This document shows, one piece after another, positions 10,220-18,887 of a stretch of 64,000 nt of DNA (its first letter is position 1; each line of letters begins with the position of its first letter). The translations under genes were made by a program, and so were the position numbers. This DNA is from Thiopseudomonas denitrificans (GTDB taxonomy: Bacteria > Pseudomonadota > Gammaproteobacteria > Pseudomonadales > Pseudomonadaceae): assembly GCF_002866065.1 (NCBI RefSeq), contig NZ_LNJZ01000009.1, forward strand, positions 448,813 to 512,812, written 5' to 3'. The notes under the pieces are model-generated. The model made no database searches. It saw only the letters and a list, made by a program, of their open reading frames with translations, and was not told the DNA's origin.

Positions 10220-11569
10220 ATGGCCAAAAAACTTTTTATTGAAACCCACGGTTGTCAGATGAACGAGTACGACAGCTCGCGCATGGCCGACCTGCTGGGC
10301 GAGCAGGAAGCCATGGAAGCCACCGACGACCCGGCCGAAGCCGACGTCATCCTGCTCAACACCTGCTCGATCCGTGAAAAGGCCCAAGAAAAGGTATTTT
10401 CCCAGCTTGGCCGCTGGCGCGAGTTGAAGCAGGCCAACCCGGAGCTGGTGATCGGTGTCGGCGGCTGTGTGGCCAGCCAGGAAGGTGCCGCCATCCGCGA
10501 CCGCGCGCCCTATGTCGACGTGGTGTTCGGCCCGCAAACCCTGCACCGGTTACCGGAAATGATCGACGCCGTACGCAGTACCGGCGAGGCCCAGGTGGAT
10601 ATTTCGTTCCCGGAAATCGAGAAGTTCGACCGTTTGCCTGAACCACGTGTCGACGGCCCCACTGCTTTTGTCTCGATCATGGAAGGCTGCAGCAAATACT
10701 GCACCTTCTGCGTGGTACCCTACACCCGCGGCGAAGAGGTCAGTCGCCCGGCTGCCGACGTGCTGAGCGAAATTCGTCACCTGGCCGACAACGGCGTACG
10801 CGAAGTGACCCTGCTCGGCCAGAACGTCAACGGCTATCGTGGCGAATTCGAAGTAGCCGGCATTGGGCAGATCATCGATCTGGCCGATCTGCTGCGTCTG
10901 GTGTCGGATATTGACGGTATCGAGCGCATCCGCTACACCACCTCGCACCCGCTGGAATTCTCCGACGCTCTGATCGAGGCCCATGCCACACTGCCCAAGC
11001 TGGTACGTTACCTGCACCTGCCGGTACAGTCCGGCTCCGACCGGGTATTGGCGAACATGAAACGCAACCACACCGCGCTGGAATACAAATCCCGCATCCG
11101 CAAACTGAAGAAAGCGGTACCGGACATCCTGATCAGCTCGGACTTCATCGTCGGCTTTCCCGGAGAAAGTGACAAGGACTTCGAGCAAACCATGAACCTG
11201 ATTGCCGAGGTCGGCTTCGATTTTTCCTACTCGTTCGTGTACAGCGCCCGCCCCGGTACCCCGGCAGCCGAGCTGCAGGACAATACACCGGAAGAAGTCA
11301 AAAAAGAACGCCTGGGCCTGCTGCAGCAGCGCCTGCAGCAACAGGGCTTTGAACACAGCCGGCGCATGGTCGGCCAGACCCAGCGCGTACTGGTCACCGA
11401 CTACTCGAAAAAGGACCCCGGCATGCTGCAGGGGCGCAACGAATTCAACCGTGTGGTCAATTTCCGCAGCGATAACCCGCTGCTGATCGGCAAATTTGTC
11501 GACTGCGAAATCATGGAAGCACGACCGTTTTCCCTGCTGGGCTCCCTCATCCCGGGTAGCGAAGCCTAA
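10220..11569 (+). CDS. miaB: tRNA-2-methylthio-N6-dimethylallyladenosine synthase MiaB
   Basis: 449-residue radical-SAM methylthiotransferase that modifies A37 of tRNAs reading UNN codons. The N-terminal domain holds cluster ligands C12, C49 and C83; the radical-SAM CxxxCxxC is CSKYCTFC (C157, C161, C164); a TRAM domain ends the protein. In Pseudomonas, miaB is followed by ybeZ-ybeY; here a repeat-like hairpin and dksA follow instead. Confidence 0.97.
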   Translation: MAKKLFIETHGCQMNEYDSSRMADLLGEQEAMEATDDPAEADVILLNTCSIREKAQEKVFSQLGRWRELKQANPELVIGVGGCVASQEGAAIRDRAPYVDVVFGPQTLHRLPEMIDAVRSTGEAQVDISFPEIEKFDRLPEPRVDGPTAFVSIMEGCSKYCTFCVVPYTRGEEVSRPAADVLSEIRHLADNGVREVTLLGQNVNGYRGEFEVAGIGQIIDLADLLRLVSDIDGIERIRYTTSHPLEFSDALIEAHATLPKLVRYLHLPVQSGSDRVLANMKRNHTALEYKSRIRKLKKAVPDILISSDFIVGFPGESDKDFEQTMNLIAEVGFDFSYSFVYSARPGTPAAELQDNTPEEVKKERLGLLQQRLQQQGFEHSRRMVGQTQRVLVTDYSKKDPGMLQGRNEFNRVVNFRSDNPLLIGKFVDCEIMEARPFSLLGSLIPGSEA

Positions 11570-11795
11570 CGAGCCGCCTGTACGAGCGGGCTCTGCTGTC
11601 TGCGAAGCCTTGCGGCAGCAAGCCTGCCGCAGGGTCCGGCGCTACAACGCCCCCTCAGGGCTAACAGAAAACGCGAAGCAGATCGCCTTATACTCTAGTG
11701 GTGCTGGCCATAACCCGAACTTTCTGGTAATTTCGCCGGCTTGAAATGGCAGAGGCATCTGCCTCGAGTTTTTTAGTTGTGGGAGGCACAGAGTT

Positions 11796-12239
11796 ATGCC
11801 CAAGAAAGAAGAGCAACCGGCCAGTCAGCTGACACGCGCCTTTGTCCCCTATAAAGAAAGCAAGGACGAAGAGTACATGGGCGAAAAAATGCGCGCCCAC
11901 TTTGTCGAAATTCTCAACAACTGGAAGCAGGAACTGCGCGAGGAAGTCGACCGCACCGTCAACTACATGAAAGACGAAGCGGCCAACTTTCCCGATCCGG
12001 CCGACCGCGCCAGCCAGGAAGAAGAATTCAGCCTCGAGCTGCGCACCCGTGACCGCGAGCGCAAGCTGATCAAGAAAATCGATGAAACCCTGCAGCTGAT
12101 CGAGGACGAAGATTACGGCTGGTGTGAAGCCTGCGGCGTCGAAATCGGCCTGCGCCGTCTGGAAGCCCGCCCGACAGCAACCCTGTGCATCGACTGCAAG
12201 ACCCTGGCAGAAATCAAGGAAAAGCAGATGGGTTCCTAA
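11796..12239 (+). CDS. dksA: RNA polymerase-binding transcription factor DksA
   Basis: 147-residue DksA. A long coiled coil carries the tip motif DPADRA (D67, D70, A72) that enters the RNA polymerase secondary channel, and the zinc finger has four cysteines (C110, C113, C131, C134), so this is the zinc-binding, canonical form. With ppGpp it adjusts transcription of rRNA and biosynthetic genes. Ribosome site GGGAGG precedes the ATG. A TATACT -10-like box lies near 11689. Followed by a strong terminator. Confidence 0.97.
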   Translation: MPKKEEQPASQLTRAFVPYKESKDEEYMGEKMRAHFVEILNNWKQELREEVDRTVNYMKDEAANFPDPADRASQEEEFSLELRTRDRERKLIKKIDETLQLIEDEDYGWCEACGVEIGLRRLEARPTATLCIDCKTLAEIKEKQMGS

Positions 12240-12255
12240 ACGAAACCTGACCTGC

Positions 12256-12283
12256 AAACGGGGCCCACAAGGCCCCGTTTTTT
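12256..12283 (+). terminator. Rho-independent terminator after dksA
   Basis: Stem AAACGGGGCC / GGCCCCGTTT with loop CACAA and a run of six T. Confidence 0.93.
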
Positions 12284-12325
12284 ATTGTTCGTTGTGTCGG
12301 TTGACGTCCTGTCGATATCCGTTTG

Positions 12326-12396
12326 TTGTGCGAATAAATTCGCACTTACAGGGAGTGAGATTGCTGAATTGTAGGTGCGAATTTATTCGCACAACT
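12326..12396. repeat. Inverted pair of family A palindromes
   Basis: TTGTGCGAATAAATTCGCAC followed by TTACAG, and after about 18 bases GTAGGTGCGAATTTATTCGC followed by ACAA. The two copies face each other, so the pair can also fold into one long hairpin. Confidence 0.88.
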
Positions 12397-12538
12397 TGCA
12401 TCTGAAGGGCAATCCGGTATTTTCGTTACCTGCCACGGGGAACCAACTTGCCCTTGCAAGTCAGCCCCCCGGAAGCGGCTGGCCACATTCGCCCCTTATG
12501 CCGGACCAGCCCGGGCCACGGCCAGCACACTGAAGCGC

Positions 12539-13873
12539 TTAATCTGCCACCAGTTCGCGAACCGCCTCCAGCGCCTGCTGGCAGGCCGCCTCGTCGGCCA
12601 GTACCACACTGGCCGCCACCCGCTCGCCATTGTGCAACGCCAGCAACTGCAGCCCCTCAATTTGCAAGTCCAGCTCGCCGGCCTGCAGCGCCTTGAGCAC
12701 CATGCCGGCGGCACGACCATCAGCAAAACCGCTGGACAGCAACACATCTTCGCCGGCTGCATTCAGCACACGGAAACGGAAACCTGACTCGTCACGGAAA
12801 CTGACCGTACGTGCACCCTTTTTGGCCTTTTTGGCTTTTTTCTCGCCGGCAACAGCTATCTGTGCAAAATTGCGCAGGCCGACCGCCTCGCGCAATTCAG
12901 CCAGGAACGGCGTGGCAATGCGGCGGGCCTTGACTGCACCAGCCTGCAAAATATCTTCCAGATCCTGCGGGCGGGCCAGCAGCTCGTGGTAGCGCTCGCG
13001 GGGTTCGGCCAGCTGGCCGTCCAGCAGTTCGAACAAGCGCTGCTTGGCCTCGCCCCAGGCCAGACCGGCGCCCAGCTCGGCATGCATCTGCACGCTCTGC
13101 TCCGCCGTGGCAAATGCCTTGTACAGGGTGAACAGATGGGATGCATCGGCATCCTTGGGCTCGCCGGGCAAGCGCGAGTCGGTAACAATGCGCGCAATCG
13201 CCGCCTTCAGCTCCTTGCTTGAGGAAAACAGCGGGATAGTGTTGTCGTAACTTTTCGACATCTTGCGCCCATCCAGCCCCGGGAGGGTGGCAACTTCCTC
13301 GGCGATCTCCGCTTCCGGCATGACGAAGAACTCGCGCCCGCCACCAAACAGATGGTTAAAACGCTGCCCGATATCACGCGCCATCTCGACATGCTGGATC
13401 TGATCGCGCCCAACCGGAACACGATTGGCGTTGAACATCAGGATATCAGCCGCCATCAGCACCGGGTAACTGAACAGCCCCATACTGATGCCCGCATCCG
13501 GATCTTCGCCCGCCCCGGTATTCTGGTCCACCGCAGCCTTGTAGGCATGGGCGCGGTTGAGCAGGCCCTTGGCTGCCACACAGGTCAGCAACCAGGTCAG
13601 CTCGGGGATTTCCGGGATATCGGACTGGCGGTAAAAGGTGGCCCGTTCGGGGTCCAGCCCGCCAGCTAGCCAGGTGGCAGCAATTTCCAGCCGCGACTGC
13701 TGGATGCGGGCCGGGTCATCGCATTTGATCAATGCGTGATAGTCGGCCAGAAAATAGAAGGATTCCACATCCGCCGCCTTGCTGGCCTCGATGGCGGGAC
13801 GGATGGCACCGGCATAGTTGCCCAGGTGCGGGGTTCCGGTGGTGGTGATGCCGGTCAGTACACGTTTTTTCAT
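12539..13873 (-). CDS. trpS: Tryptophanyl-tRNA synthetase with C-terminal extension
   Basis: 444-residue class I TrpRS. HIGH-like motif TPHLGNY and KMSKS (in [11 protein letters not shown]) are present in the catalytic core of about 335 residues. The remaining 100 residues hold a Lys/Ala-rich linker ([11 protein letters not shown]) and a domain resembling DUF1508/YegP ([18 protein letters not shown]), an extension also present in Pseudomonas TrpRS. The start is ATG 13873; the TTG one codon upstream is less likely. It is second in a pair behind the hydrolase gene. Confidence 0.95.
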   Translation of the reverse strand: MKKRVLTGITTTGTPHLGNYAGAIRPAIEASKAADVESFYFLADYHALIKCDDPARIQQSRLEIAATWLAGGLDPERATFYRQSDIPEIPELTWLLTCVAAKGLLNRAHAYKAAVDQNTGAGEDPDAGISMGLFSYPVLMAADILMFNANRVPVGRDQIQHVEMARDIGQRFNHLFGGGREFFVMPEAEIAEEVATLPGLDGRKMSKSYDNTIPLFSSSKELKAAIARIVTDSRLPGEPKDADASHLFTLYKAFATAEQSVQMHAELGAGLAWGEAKQRLFELLDGQLAEPRERYHELLARPQDLEDILQAGAVKARRIATPFLAELREAVGLRNFAQIAVAGEKKAKKAKKGARTVSFRDESGFRFRVLNAAGEDVLLSSGFADGRAAGMVLKALQAGELDLQIEGLQLLALHNGERVAASVVLADEAACQQALEAVRELVAD

Positions 13874-13903
13874 CAAATCAGTCCATCAGGTGCCCGGAGT
13901 AGC

Positions 13904-14581
13904 CTAAGCGTCGGGATCTGCAGAAGCATCCGCTCCTGCTGTGTTCATATCAAATACATGCTGCAATACGGCATCTTTCAGCTCGATCAGTTTGCCATGG
14001 AAAAAATGACCACTATCGGCAATGCGGACGAGTTGCAGCGGGCGCTGTTGCGCCTGTGCCCAGTCATACACCAGCTGCGGATCTATCACTTCATCCTGTT
14101 CCGGCTGAATCACCGTCAGGCGTCCCTGGCCAGATAGCCAGTGGGGTGCAACGATACGGGTGACCGCCGGCGCAGCCAGGCAGATCCGCACCGCCGGCTC
14201 GCCACGCAGCTCCAGCCGACCGGACAGGCTGGCGGCAACAAAACCGCCAAAGGAAAAACCGAACAGGTATACCGGCAAGCCGGGGTGACGCTCCTGTAGC
14301 CAGGCCAGTGCGGCCTCAGCATCATCGACTTCACCGCCCCCCATGTCGTGGGTTCCGTCACTCTTGCCGGTGCCGCGATAATTGAACCTGAGAGTTGCCA
14401 GCCCCTGGTCTCGCGCGGTGCGCTGCAGGGTCGACACCACCTTGTTGAGCATGGTCCCCCCCTGCTGCGGGTTGGGGTGGCACAGTAACGCAATGCCGCA
14501 CGCACCGGTGTCATCCAGATACATGGCTTCCAGGTTTCCTGTCGGACCGGGAACCATTATCCGCTCTTCACGTACCAACAC
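13904..14581 (-). CDS. Alpha/beta hydrolase, trpS-linked
   Basis: 225-residue serine hydrolase of the alpha/beta fold (prolyl-oligopeptidase-like small hydrolases). The nucleophile elbow is GFSFGG, the oxyanion segment CHPNPQQGGTMLNKVV is near the N-terminus and the catalytic histidine is in DSGHFFHGKL. Substrate unknown. The same gene lies beside trpS in Pseudomonas. The first codon is probably GTG at 14581; an in-frame ATG at 14557 would shorten it by eight residues. It is 30 bases from trpS and likely cotranscribed. Confidence 0.82.
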   Translation of the reverse strand: MLVREERIMVPGPTGNLEAMYLDDTGACGIALLCHPNPQQGGTMLNKVVSTLQRTARDQGLATLRFNYRGTGKSDGTHDMGGGEVDDAEAALAWLQERHPGLPVYLFGFSFGGFVAASLSGRLELRGEPAVRICLAAPAVTRIVAPHWLSGQGRLTVIQPEQDEVIDPQLVYDWAQAQQRPLQLVRIADSGHFFHGKLIELKDAVLQHVFDMNTAGADASADPDA

Positions 14582-14751
14582 TCTATGTTTGAACCTCGTT
14601 TGTCGTTTCGTCTGATTGCAAAAAAACCATCAAACCCTATAGTTGACCCGATGCTGCTACATCGCCCTCAAGTTTGCGCTATTCTATGCCTTGCATTGCA
14701 GACGGTGCCACAGGCGCCGGGCTTTCATTGATCACCCGAAGAGGATATTCC

Positions 14752-15234
14752 GTGGACAATTCAATTCCCGTCTGGTTACTTCCGCTGCTCAGCTTCATTG
14801 TCGGTGTTGCCGTCACCCTGCTGGTCACCCGCATGATGCGCAACGGCTCCCCGGCCAATACCGAAAACCGTCTGGATGACCTGCAACAGCGCTTTGACAG
14901 CTACCAGGACGAAGTCGTGGCACACTTTAGCACGACCGCCGAACTGGTCAACAAGCTGACCGAAAACTACCACAACGTGCAGGAACACCTGCTGCAATCT
15001 GCCGAACGCCTGGCCCTGGACGAAAGCACCCGCCAGCGTCTGCTCAACAGCCTGGTCGACACCAAGGCCCTGGAACGCCCGCAAGAGCCGGCAGCAGCAT
15101 CCGCCGCCAAGGCAGACACGCCAGTCGCCAAAGAAGAAAGCGCCGAGATTCCCGAGCCGCCACGCGACTATGCCAACAAGGAAGAAGGTGAAGTCGGCAC
15201 CCTGGACGAAAGCTTCGGCCTGAAAAAAGACTGA
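14752..15234 (+). CDS. zapG: ZapG/YhcB-type DUF1043 membrane protein
   Basis: 160-residue inner-membrane protein. A single N-terminal membrane helix (PVWLLPLLSFIVGVAVTLLV) is followed by a coiled coil (about 40-110) and an acidic Ala/Pro/Glu tail ending LDESFGLKKD. The family (YhcB, ZapG) works in cell division and envelope growth. A GTG start at 14752, preceded by GAAGAGGA, fits the family N-terminus; the frame is open 26 codons upstream. Location next to algW matches Pseudomonas. Confidence 0.83.
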   Translation: MDNSIPVWLLPLLSFIVGVAVTLLVTRMMRNGSPANTENRLDDLQQRFDSYQDEVVAHFSTTAELVNKLTENYHNVQEHLLQSAERLALDESTRQRLLNSLVDTKALERPQEPAAASAAKADTPVAKEESAEIPEPPRDYANKEEGEVGTLDESFGLKKD

Positions 15235-15258
15235 TCACAGGCTGCCGGGCCTTCAGCC

Positions 15259-16395
15259 TTACTGCTGGGGTCCGGCCAGTACCGGGCGCATGCCCACTTC
15301 AGCCTGCAGCACCACTGCTTCTCCCTGACGCAACACTTCCATTTCCACGGCCTTGCCCGGCCGCATGTTGGCCACCTGGTTCATCGAGCTGCGGCCATCA
15401 ACGGCCGCCTGCCCGGCAATCGACAGGATGATGTCACCGGGCAACAACCCGGCCTCTGCAGCAGGGCCGTCCCGCAGTACTCCGGCGACCAGAATGCCGG
15501 TACGTTGCTGCAAGCCGAAGGTTTCGGCCAGCTCTGGCGTCAACGCCTGCACTTCCAGCCCGAGCCAGCCACGCACCACCTGCCCATGCTCGATGATCGA
15601 CTCCATGACGCTGAGTGCCAACTTGACCGGAATGGCAAAGCCGATGCCCTGCGAGCCCCCACTGCGCGAGAAAATGGCGGTATTGATGCCCAGCAGCCGG
15701 CCCCGCGCATCGACCAGCGCACCACCCGAGTTGCCCGGGTTGATCGCCGCATCGGTCTGGATGAAGTCTTCGTAAGTGTTGATGCCCAGCTGATTGCGCC
15801 CGGTGGCGCTGACAATGCCCATGGTCACTGTCTGACCGACACCAAAGGGGTTGCCAATCGCCAGGGCGACATCACCGATACGCACCTGGTCGGACTGGCC
15901 GGTGCTGATCGCTGGCAAGTCCGGCAAGTCGACCTTCAACACCGCAAGATCGGTTTCCGGGTCGGTACCAATGACTCTGGCCAGCGTCTCGCGACCGTCC
16001 TTGAGCGCAACGACAATCTGCTCGGCACCGGCAATCACATGATTATTGGTCAGCAGATAGCCTTCGGTACTCATGAGTACCGCCGAGCCCAGGCTGGACT
16101 CTAGGCGGCGCTGCTGCGGCAGGCTGTCACCAAAAAAATGCCGCAGGGACGGGTCGGAAAACAACGGATGAATGGGTTCGCTGACCATCTTGGTGCTGTA
16201 CAGGTTGGCCACCGCAGGCGAGGCGTAACTGACCGCAGCCGCATACGACTCCGGCCCTGTCGCGGCCACTGCCGCCGGTCCTGACACCTGCCTTGTCGGC
16301 AGGCCCAGCTGCTCGGGGAACCAGCCCATGATGACCAGCGCTCCCAGCACACCGGCCAGTACCGGCCAGCCCAGCTGCCGCACCTGTTCTCGCAT
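15259..16395 (-). CDS. algW: DegS/AlgW-type periplasmic serine protease
   Basis: 378-residue membrane-anchored trypsin-like protease with one PDZ domain. N-terminal anchor (VLAGVLGALVIMGWF); catalytic triad H119 (TNNHV), D149 (ETDLAVL) and S223 (GNSGG); PDZ from about 275 to the end. In Pseudomonas AlgW starts the cleavage of anti-sigma factor MucA when misfolded outer-membrane proteins bind its PDZ domain. A single PDZ and the position beside zapG and the cys genes favour AlgW over DegP/MucD. Confidence 0.93.
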   Translation of the reverse strand: MREQVRQLGWPVLAGVLGALVIMGWFPEQLGLPTRQVSGPAAVAATGPESYAAAVSYASPAVANLYSTKMVSEPIHPLFSDPSLRHFFGDSLPQQRRLESSLGSAVLMSTEGYLLTNNHVIAGAEQIVVALKDGRETLARVIGTDPETDLAVLKVDLPDLPAISTGQSDQVRIGDVALAIGNPFGVGQTVTMGIVSATGRNQLGINTYEDFIQTDAAINPGNSGGALVDARGRLLGINTAIFSRSGGSQGIGFAIPVKLALSVMESIIEHGQVVRGWLGLEVQALTPELAETFGLQQRTGILVAGVLRDGPAAEAGLLPGDIILSIAGQAAVDGRSSMNQVANMRPGKAVEMEVLRQGEAVVLQAEVGMRPVLAGPQQ

Positions 16396-16535
16396 ACAAA
16401 CCCCTTGTCAACGCTGCTTCCGATACAAAACTGGCATGCATTATAGTCGGGTCAACCGGCATGACCCAAGCATGCCATCATTTTTAATCTTCAAAAACGG
16501 GCATAATGACCGGCAGTCTGACCAAGGAGAAAAAC

Positions 16536-17294
16536 ATGAGCACCAGCACCCGGGTTTTGCTATCCGCACTGAATGATTATCTAGCTGCCGACAGCATCAG
16601 CGACTACTGCCCGAATGGGCTGCAGGTCGAAGGCCGGCCACAGATCCGTCGAATCATTTCCGGCGTGACTGCCAGCCAGGCACTGATTGACGCCGCCATC
16701 AAACGCAAGGCCGATGCCATTCTGGTGCATCACGGCTATTTCTGGAAAGGCGAAAACCCGGTTATTACCGGCATGAAGCAACGCCGCATCAAGAGCCTGT
16801 TGCAACACGATATCAACCTGATCGCCTACCACCTGCCACTGGATGTACACCCCGAGGTCGGCAACAACGTGCAACTGGCGCAACGTCTCGGGCTAACCAT
16901 CACCGGCCCGCTCGAAGCAGGCAATCCGCGCAGCGTCGGCCTGATCGGCGAGCTGCCACAAACGCTGCACAGCGACCAGTTCGCCAGCCTGATCGAAGCG
17001 GCCCTGCAGCGCACACCCATGGTGATTGATGCCGGCAAGCCGGTTCGTACCGTCGGCTGGTGTACCGGAGGCGCACAAGGCTACATTGACCACGCCATTG
17101 CCGCCGGCGTGGACGCTTTCATCACCGGCGAAATTTCCGAGCACAGCACCCACAGCGCCCTGGAAAACGGCATCAGCTATTTCGCCGCCGGTCACCACGC
17201 CACCGAACGTTACGGCGTGCAGGCGCTGGGCGAATGGATTGCTGCGCAGTTTGATATCGAACATGAATATGTGGAGTGCCCGAATCCGGTTTAG
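16536..17294 (+). CDS. Nif3-like dinuclear metal centre protein (YbgI family)
   Basis: 252-residue Nif3/YbgI family protein, expected to form a toroidal hexamer with two metal ions per subunit. Metal-binding motifs are HHGYFWK, AYHLPLDVHPEVG and the C-terminal GHHATERYG; GEISEHSTHSA is also typical. Biochemical role of the family is poorly defined. AAGGAG site before ATG 16536. Confidence 0.9.
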   Translation: MSTSTRVLLSALNDYLAADSISDYCPNGLQVEGRPQIRRIISGVTASQALIDAAIKRKADAILVHHGYFWKGENPVITGMKQRRIKSLLQHDINLIAYHLPLDVHPEVGNNVQLAQRLGLTITGPLEAGNPRSVGLIGELPQTLHSDQFASLIEAALQRTPMVIDAGKPVRTVGWCTGGAQGYIDHAIAAGVDAFITGEISEHSTHSALENGISYFAAGHHATERYGVQALGEWIAAQFDIEHEYVECPNPV

Positions 17295-17346
17295 CGCGTG
17301 GCACCCGTGTTGGCCTCACGCATATCTTAATTCCATTTCAGTCTTG

Positions 17347-17362
17347 ATAACCACTTGGTTAT
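17347..17362. promoter_or_regulatory. Inverted repeat in the cysD upstream region
   Basis: ATAACC-ACTT-GGTTAT, 66 bases before the cysD start. CysB sites in enterobacteria are also AT-rich with ATAAC-type half sites, so a CysB operator is possible; that link is inference. Confidence 0.35.
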
Positions 17363-17427
17363 AACAACCGCTCACGATAGAGTACATCCTACTCAATCAT
17401 GTATAACCGGACTGTTGCGAGCACTCC

Positions 17428-18345
17428 ATGGCCGACACCCTGACCCATCTGAAACAGCTGGAAGCCGAGAGCATCCATATCATTCGTGAAGTAGCTGCCG
17501 AGTTTGACAATCCGGTGATGCTCTATTCCATCGGCAAGGATTCGGCCGTCATGCTGCACCTGGCCCGCAAGGCTTTCTATCCGGGCAAACTGCCCTTTCC
17601 CGTACTGCACGTGGATACGCGCTGGAAGTTTCAGGAGATGTACCGCTTCCGCGAGCGCATGGTGCAGGATTACGAGCTGGACCTGCTCACCCACATCAAC
17701 CCGGACGGTATCGCCCAGGACATCAATCCCTTTGTGCATGGCAGCGCCAGGCACACCGACATCATGAAAACCGAGGGGCTGAAGCAGGCACTGGACAAGT
17801 ACGGCTTCGATGCAGCCTTTGGCGGTGCGCGCCGTGACGAGGAAAAATCCCGCGCCAAGGAGCGCGTGTATTCCTTCCGTGACAACAAACACCGCTGGGA
17901 CCCGAAAAACCAGCGCCCCGAGCTGTGGAACATCTATAACGGCAAGATCAACAAGGGCGAGTCGATCCGCGTGTTCCCGCTGTCCAACTGGACCGAGCTG
18001 GACATCTGGCAATACATCTATCTGGAGCAGATCCCGATTGTTCCACTGTACTTTGCCGCCGAGCGCCAGGTGATCGAGCGTGACGGCACGCTGATCCTGA
18101 TCGACGACGAACGCATCCTCGAGCACCTGAGTGACGAGGAAAAAGCCCGCATCGAGACCCGCAGCGTGCGTTTCAGGACGCTGGGCTGTTATCCGCTAAC
18201 CGGTGCGGTGGAGTCCACCGCCAGCACCTTGCCGGAAATCATCCAGGAGATGCTGCTGACACGGACTTCCGAGCGGCAAGGGCGGGTGATTGACCATGAT
18301 GGAGCCGGCTCGATGGAAGAGAAAAAACGACAGGGATATTTTTAG
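17428..18345 (+). CDS. cysD: Sulfate adenylyltransferase subunit 2
   Basis: 305-residue PP-loop ATP pyrophosphatase subunit of ATP sulfurylase, which activates sulfate to APS with CysN. The PP-loop is SIGKDS near residue 36; [15 protein letters not shown] and the C-terminal [19 protein letters not shown] are family signatures. In most pseudomonads cysNC follows directly. Here 542 bases with two long inverted repeats separate the two genes, which may affect their cotranscription. Confidence 0.97.
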   Translation: MADTLTHLKQLEAESIHIIREVAAEFDNPVMLYSIGKDSAVMLHLARKAFYPGKLPFPVLHVDTRWKFQEMYRFRERMVQDYELDLLTHINPDGIAQDINPFVHGSARHTDIMKTEGLKQALDKYGFDAAFGGARRDEEKSRAKERVYSFRDNKHRWDPKNQRPELWNIYNGKINKGESIRVFPLSNWTELDIWQYIYLEQIPIVPLYFAAERQVIERDGTLILIDDERILEHLSDEEKARIETRSVRFRTLGCYPLTGAVESTASTLPEIIQEMLLTRTSERQGRVIDHDGAGSMEEKKRQGYF

Positions 18346-18371
18346 ATTTTTTACTGTGGCTGCAGGTGTAC

Positions 18372-18535
18372 CGGTTTTTGGCTGTAGTTTGAAGGTGTGT
18401 GCCTTGCTGGTGTAGTTACGTAAAGACGCCGCAAGTACATCCATGTAGGCTCGGGGACGGCATCCATGCCGTCCACGCTTTACTCCACTACACCAGCAAG
18501 GCCTGCAACTCCGTGCAGTGACCAGCCAAAAACCG
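18372..18535. repeat. Nested inverted repeat, family B copy 1
   Basis: Three nested arm pairs: outer CGGTTTTTGGCTG / CAGCCAAAAACCG (18372-18384 / 18523-18535), middle GCCTTGCTGGTGTAGT / ACTACACCAGCAAGGC (18401-18416 / 18487-18502), inner GTAAAG / CTTTAC framing a 64-base core (18420-18483). The core contains a hairpin with stem GGACGG / CCGTCC. The core recurs in reverse orientation in copy 2. Confidence 0.9.
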
Positions 18536-18737
18536 CTACACAAATCCGCCACAGCGGTGGAGGGAGGGAAGGCCCGCCTGCAGCGGGCTGCTGACGCGGT
18601 GAAGACTGCAAGAAATCAGCATGTCAGCCAACGCGCGCGGTACGCACGCAGCGATGCGCAGCATCGCCAACCTCCCCAAAGAAAGTGTGCGACGCTGCTT
18701 TTTTCGGAATCTGCAGCCAGCACAAGGTTTCAGGGCC
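18536..18737. other. Spacer between the two family B repeats
   Basis: About 200 bases between the repeats in the 542-base cysD-cysNC gap (18346-18887). No gene or family match was seen; the reading frame of cysNC is open through part of it but the translation is repeat-derived. Short inverted motifs (CCGCCTGCAGCGGG near 18573) are present. Confidence 0.45.
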
Positions 18738-18831
18738 GTCTGGCAGGCTGCTGTAAAGCGTGGGCGGCATGGATGCCGCCCACGAGCCTACATGGACGTA
18801 CTTGCGGCGTCTTTACAGCAGCCTGCCAGAC
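18738..18831. repeat. Inverted repeat, family B copy 2
   Basis: Perfect 21-bp arms (GTCTGGCAGGCTGCTGTAAA plus G, 18738-18758; complement 18811-18831). The 64-base core at 18753-18816 is the reverse complement of the core of copy 1 with a few changes. Two of these are compensatory: stem GGACGG/CCGTCC in copy 1 is GGGCGG/CCGCCC in the same orientation here. Confidence 0.92.
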
Positions 18832-18887
18832 GTCTCAACACTCAAGTCCAAAACACATCCAGACAAAGCACACAAAAGAGAAAACCC

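Noticed and set aside
11577-11650. GC-rich hairpin after miaB as terminator
   Set aside because: Stem TGCGGCAG/CTGCCGCA is good, but no T-run follows; it may be another repeat type but only one copy was seen.
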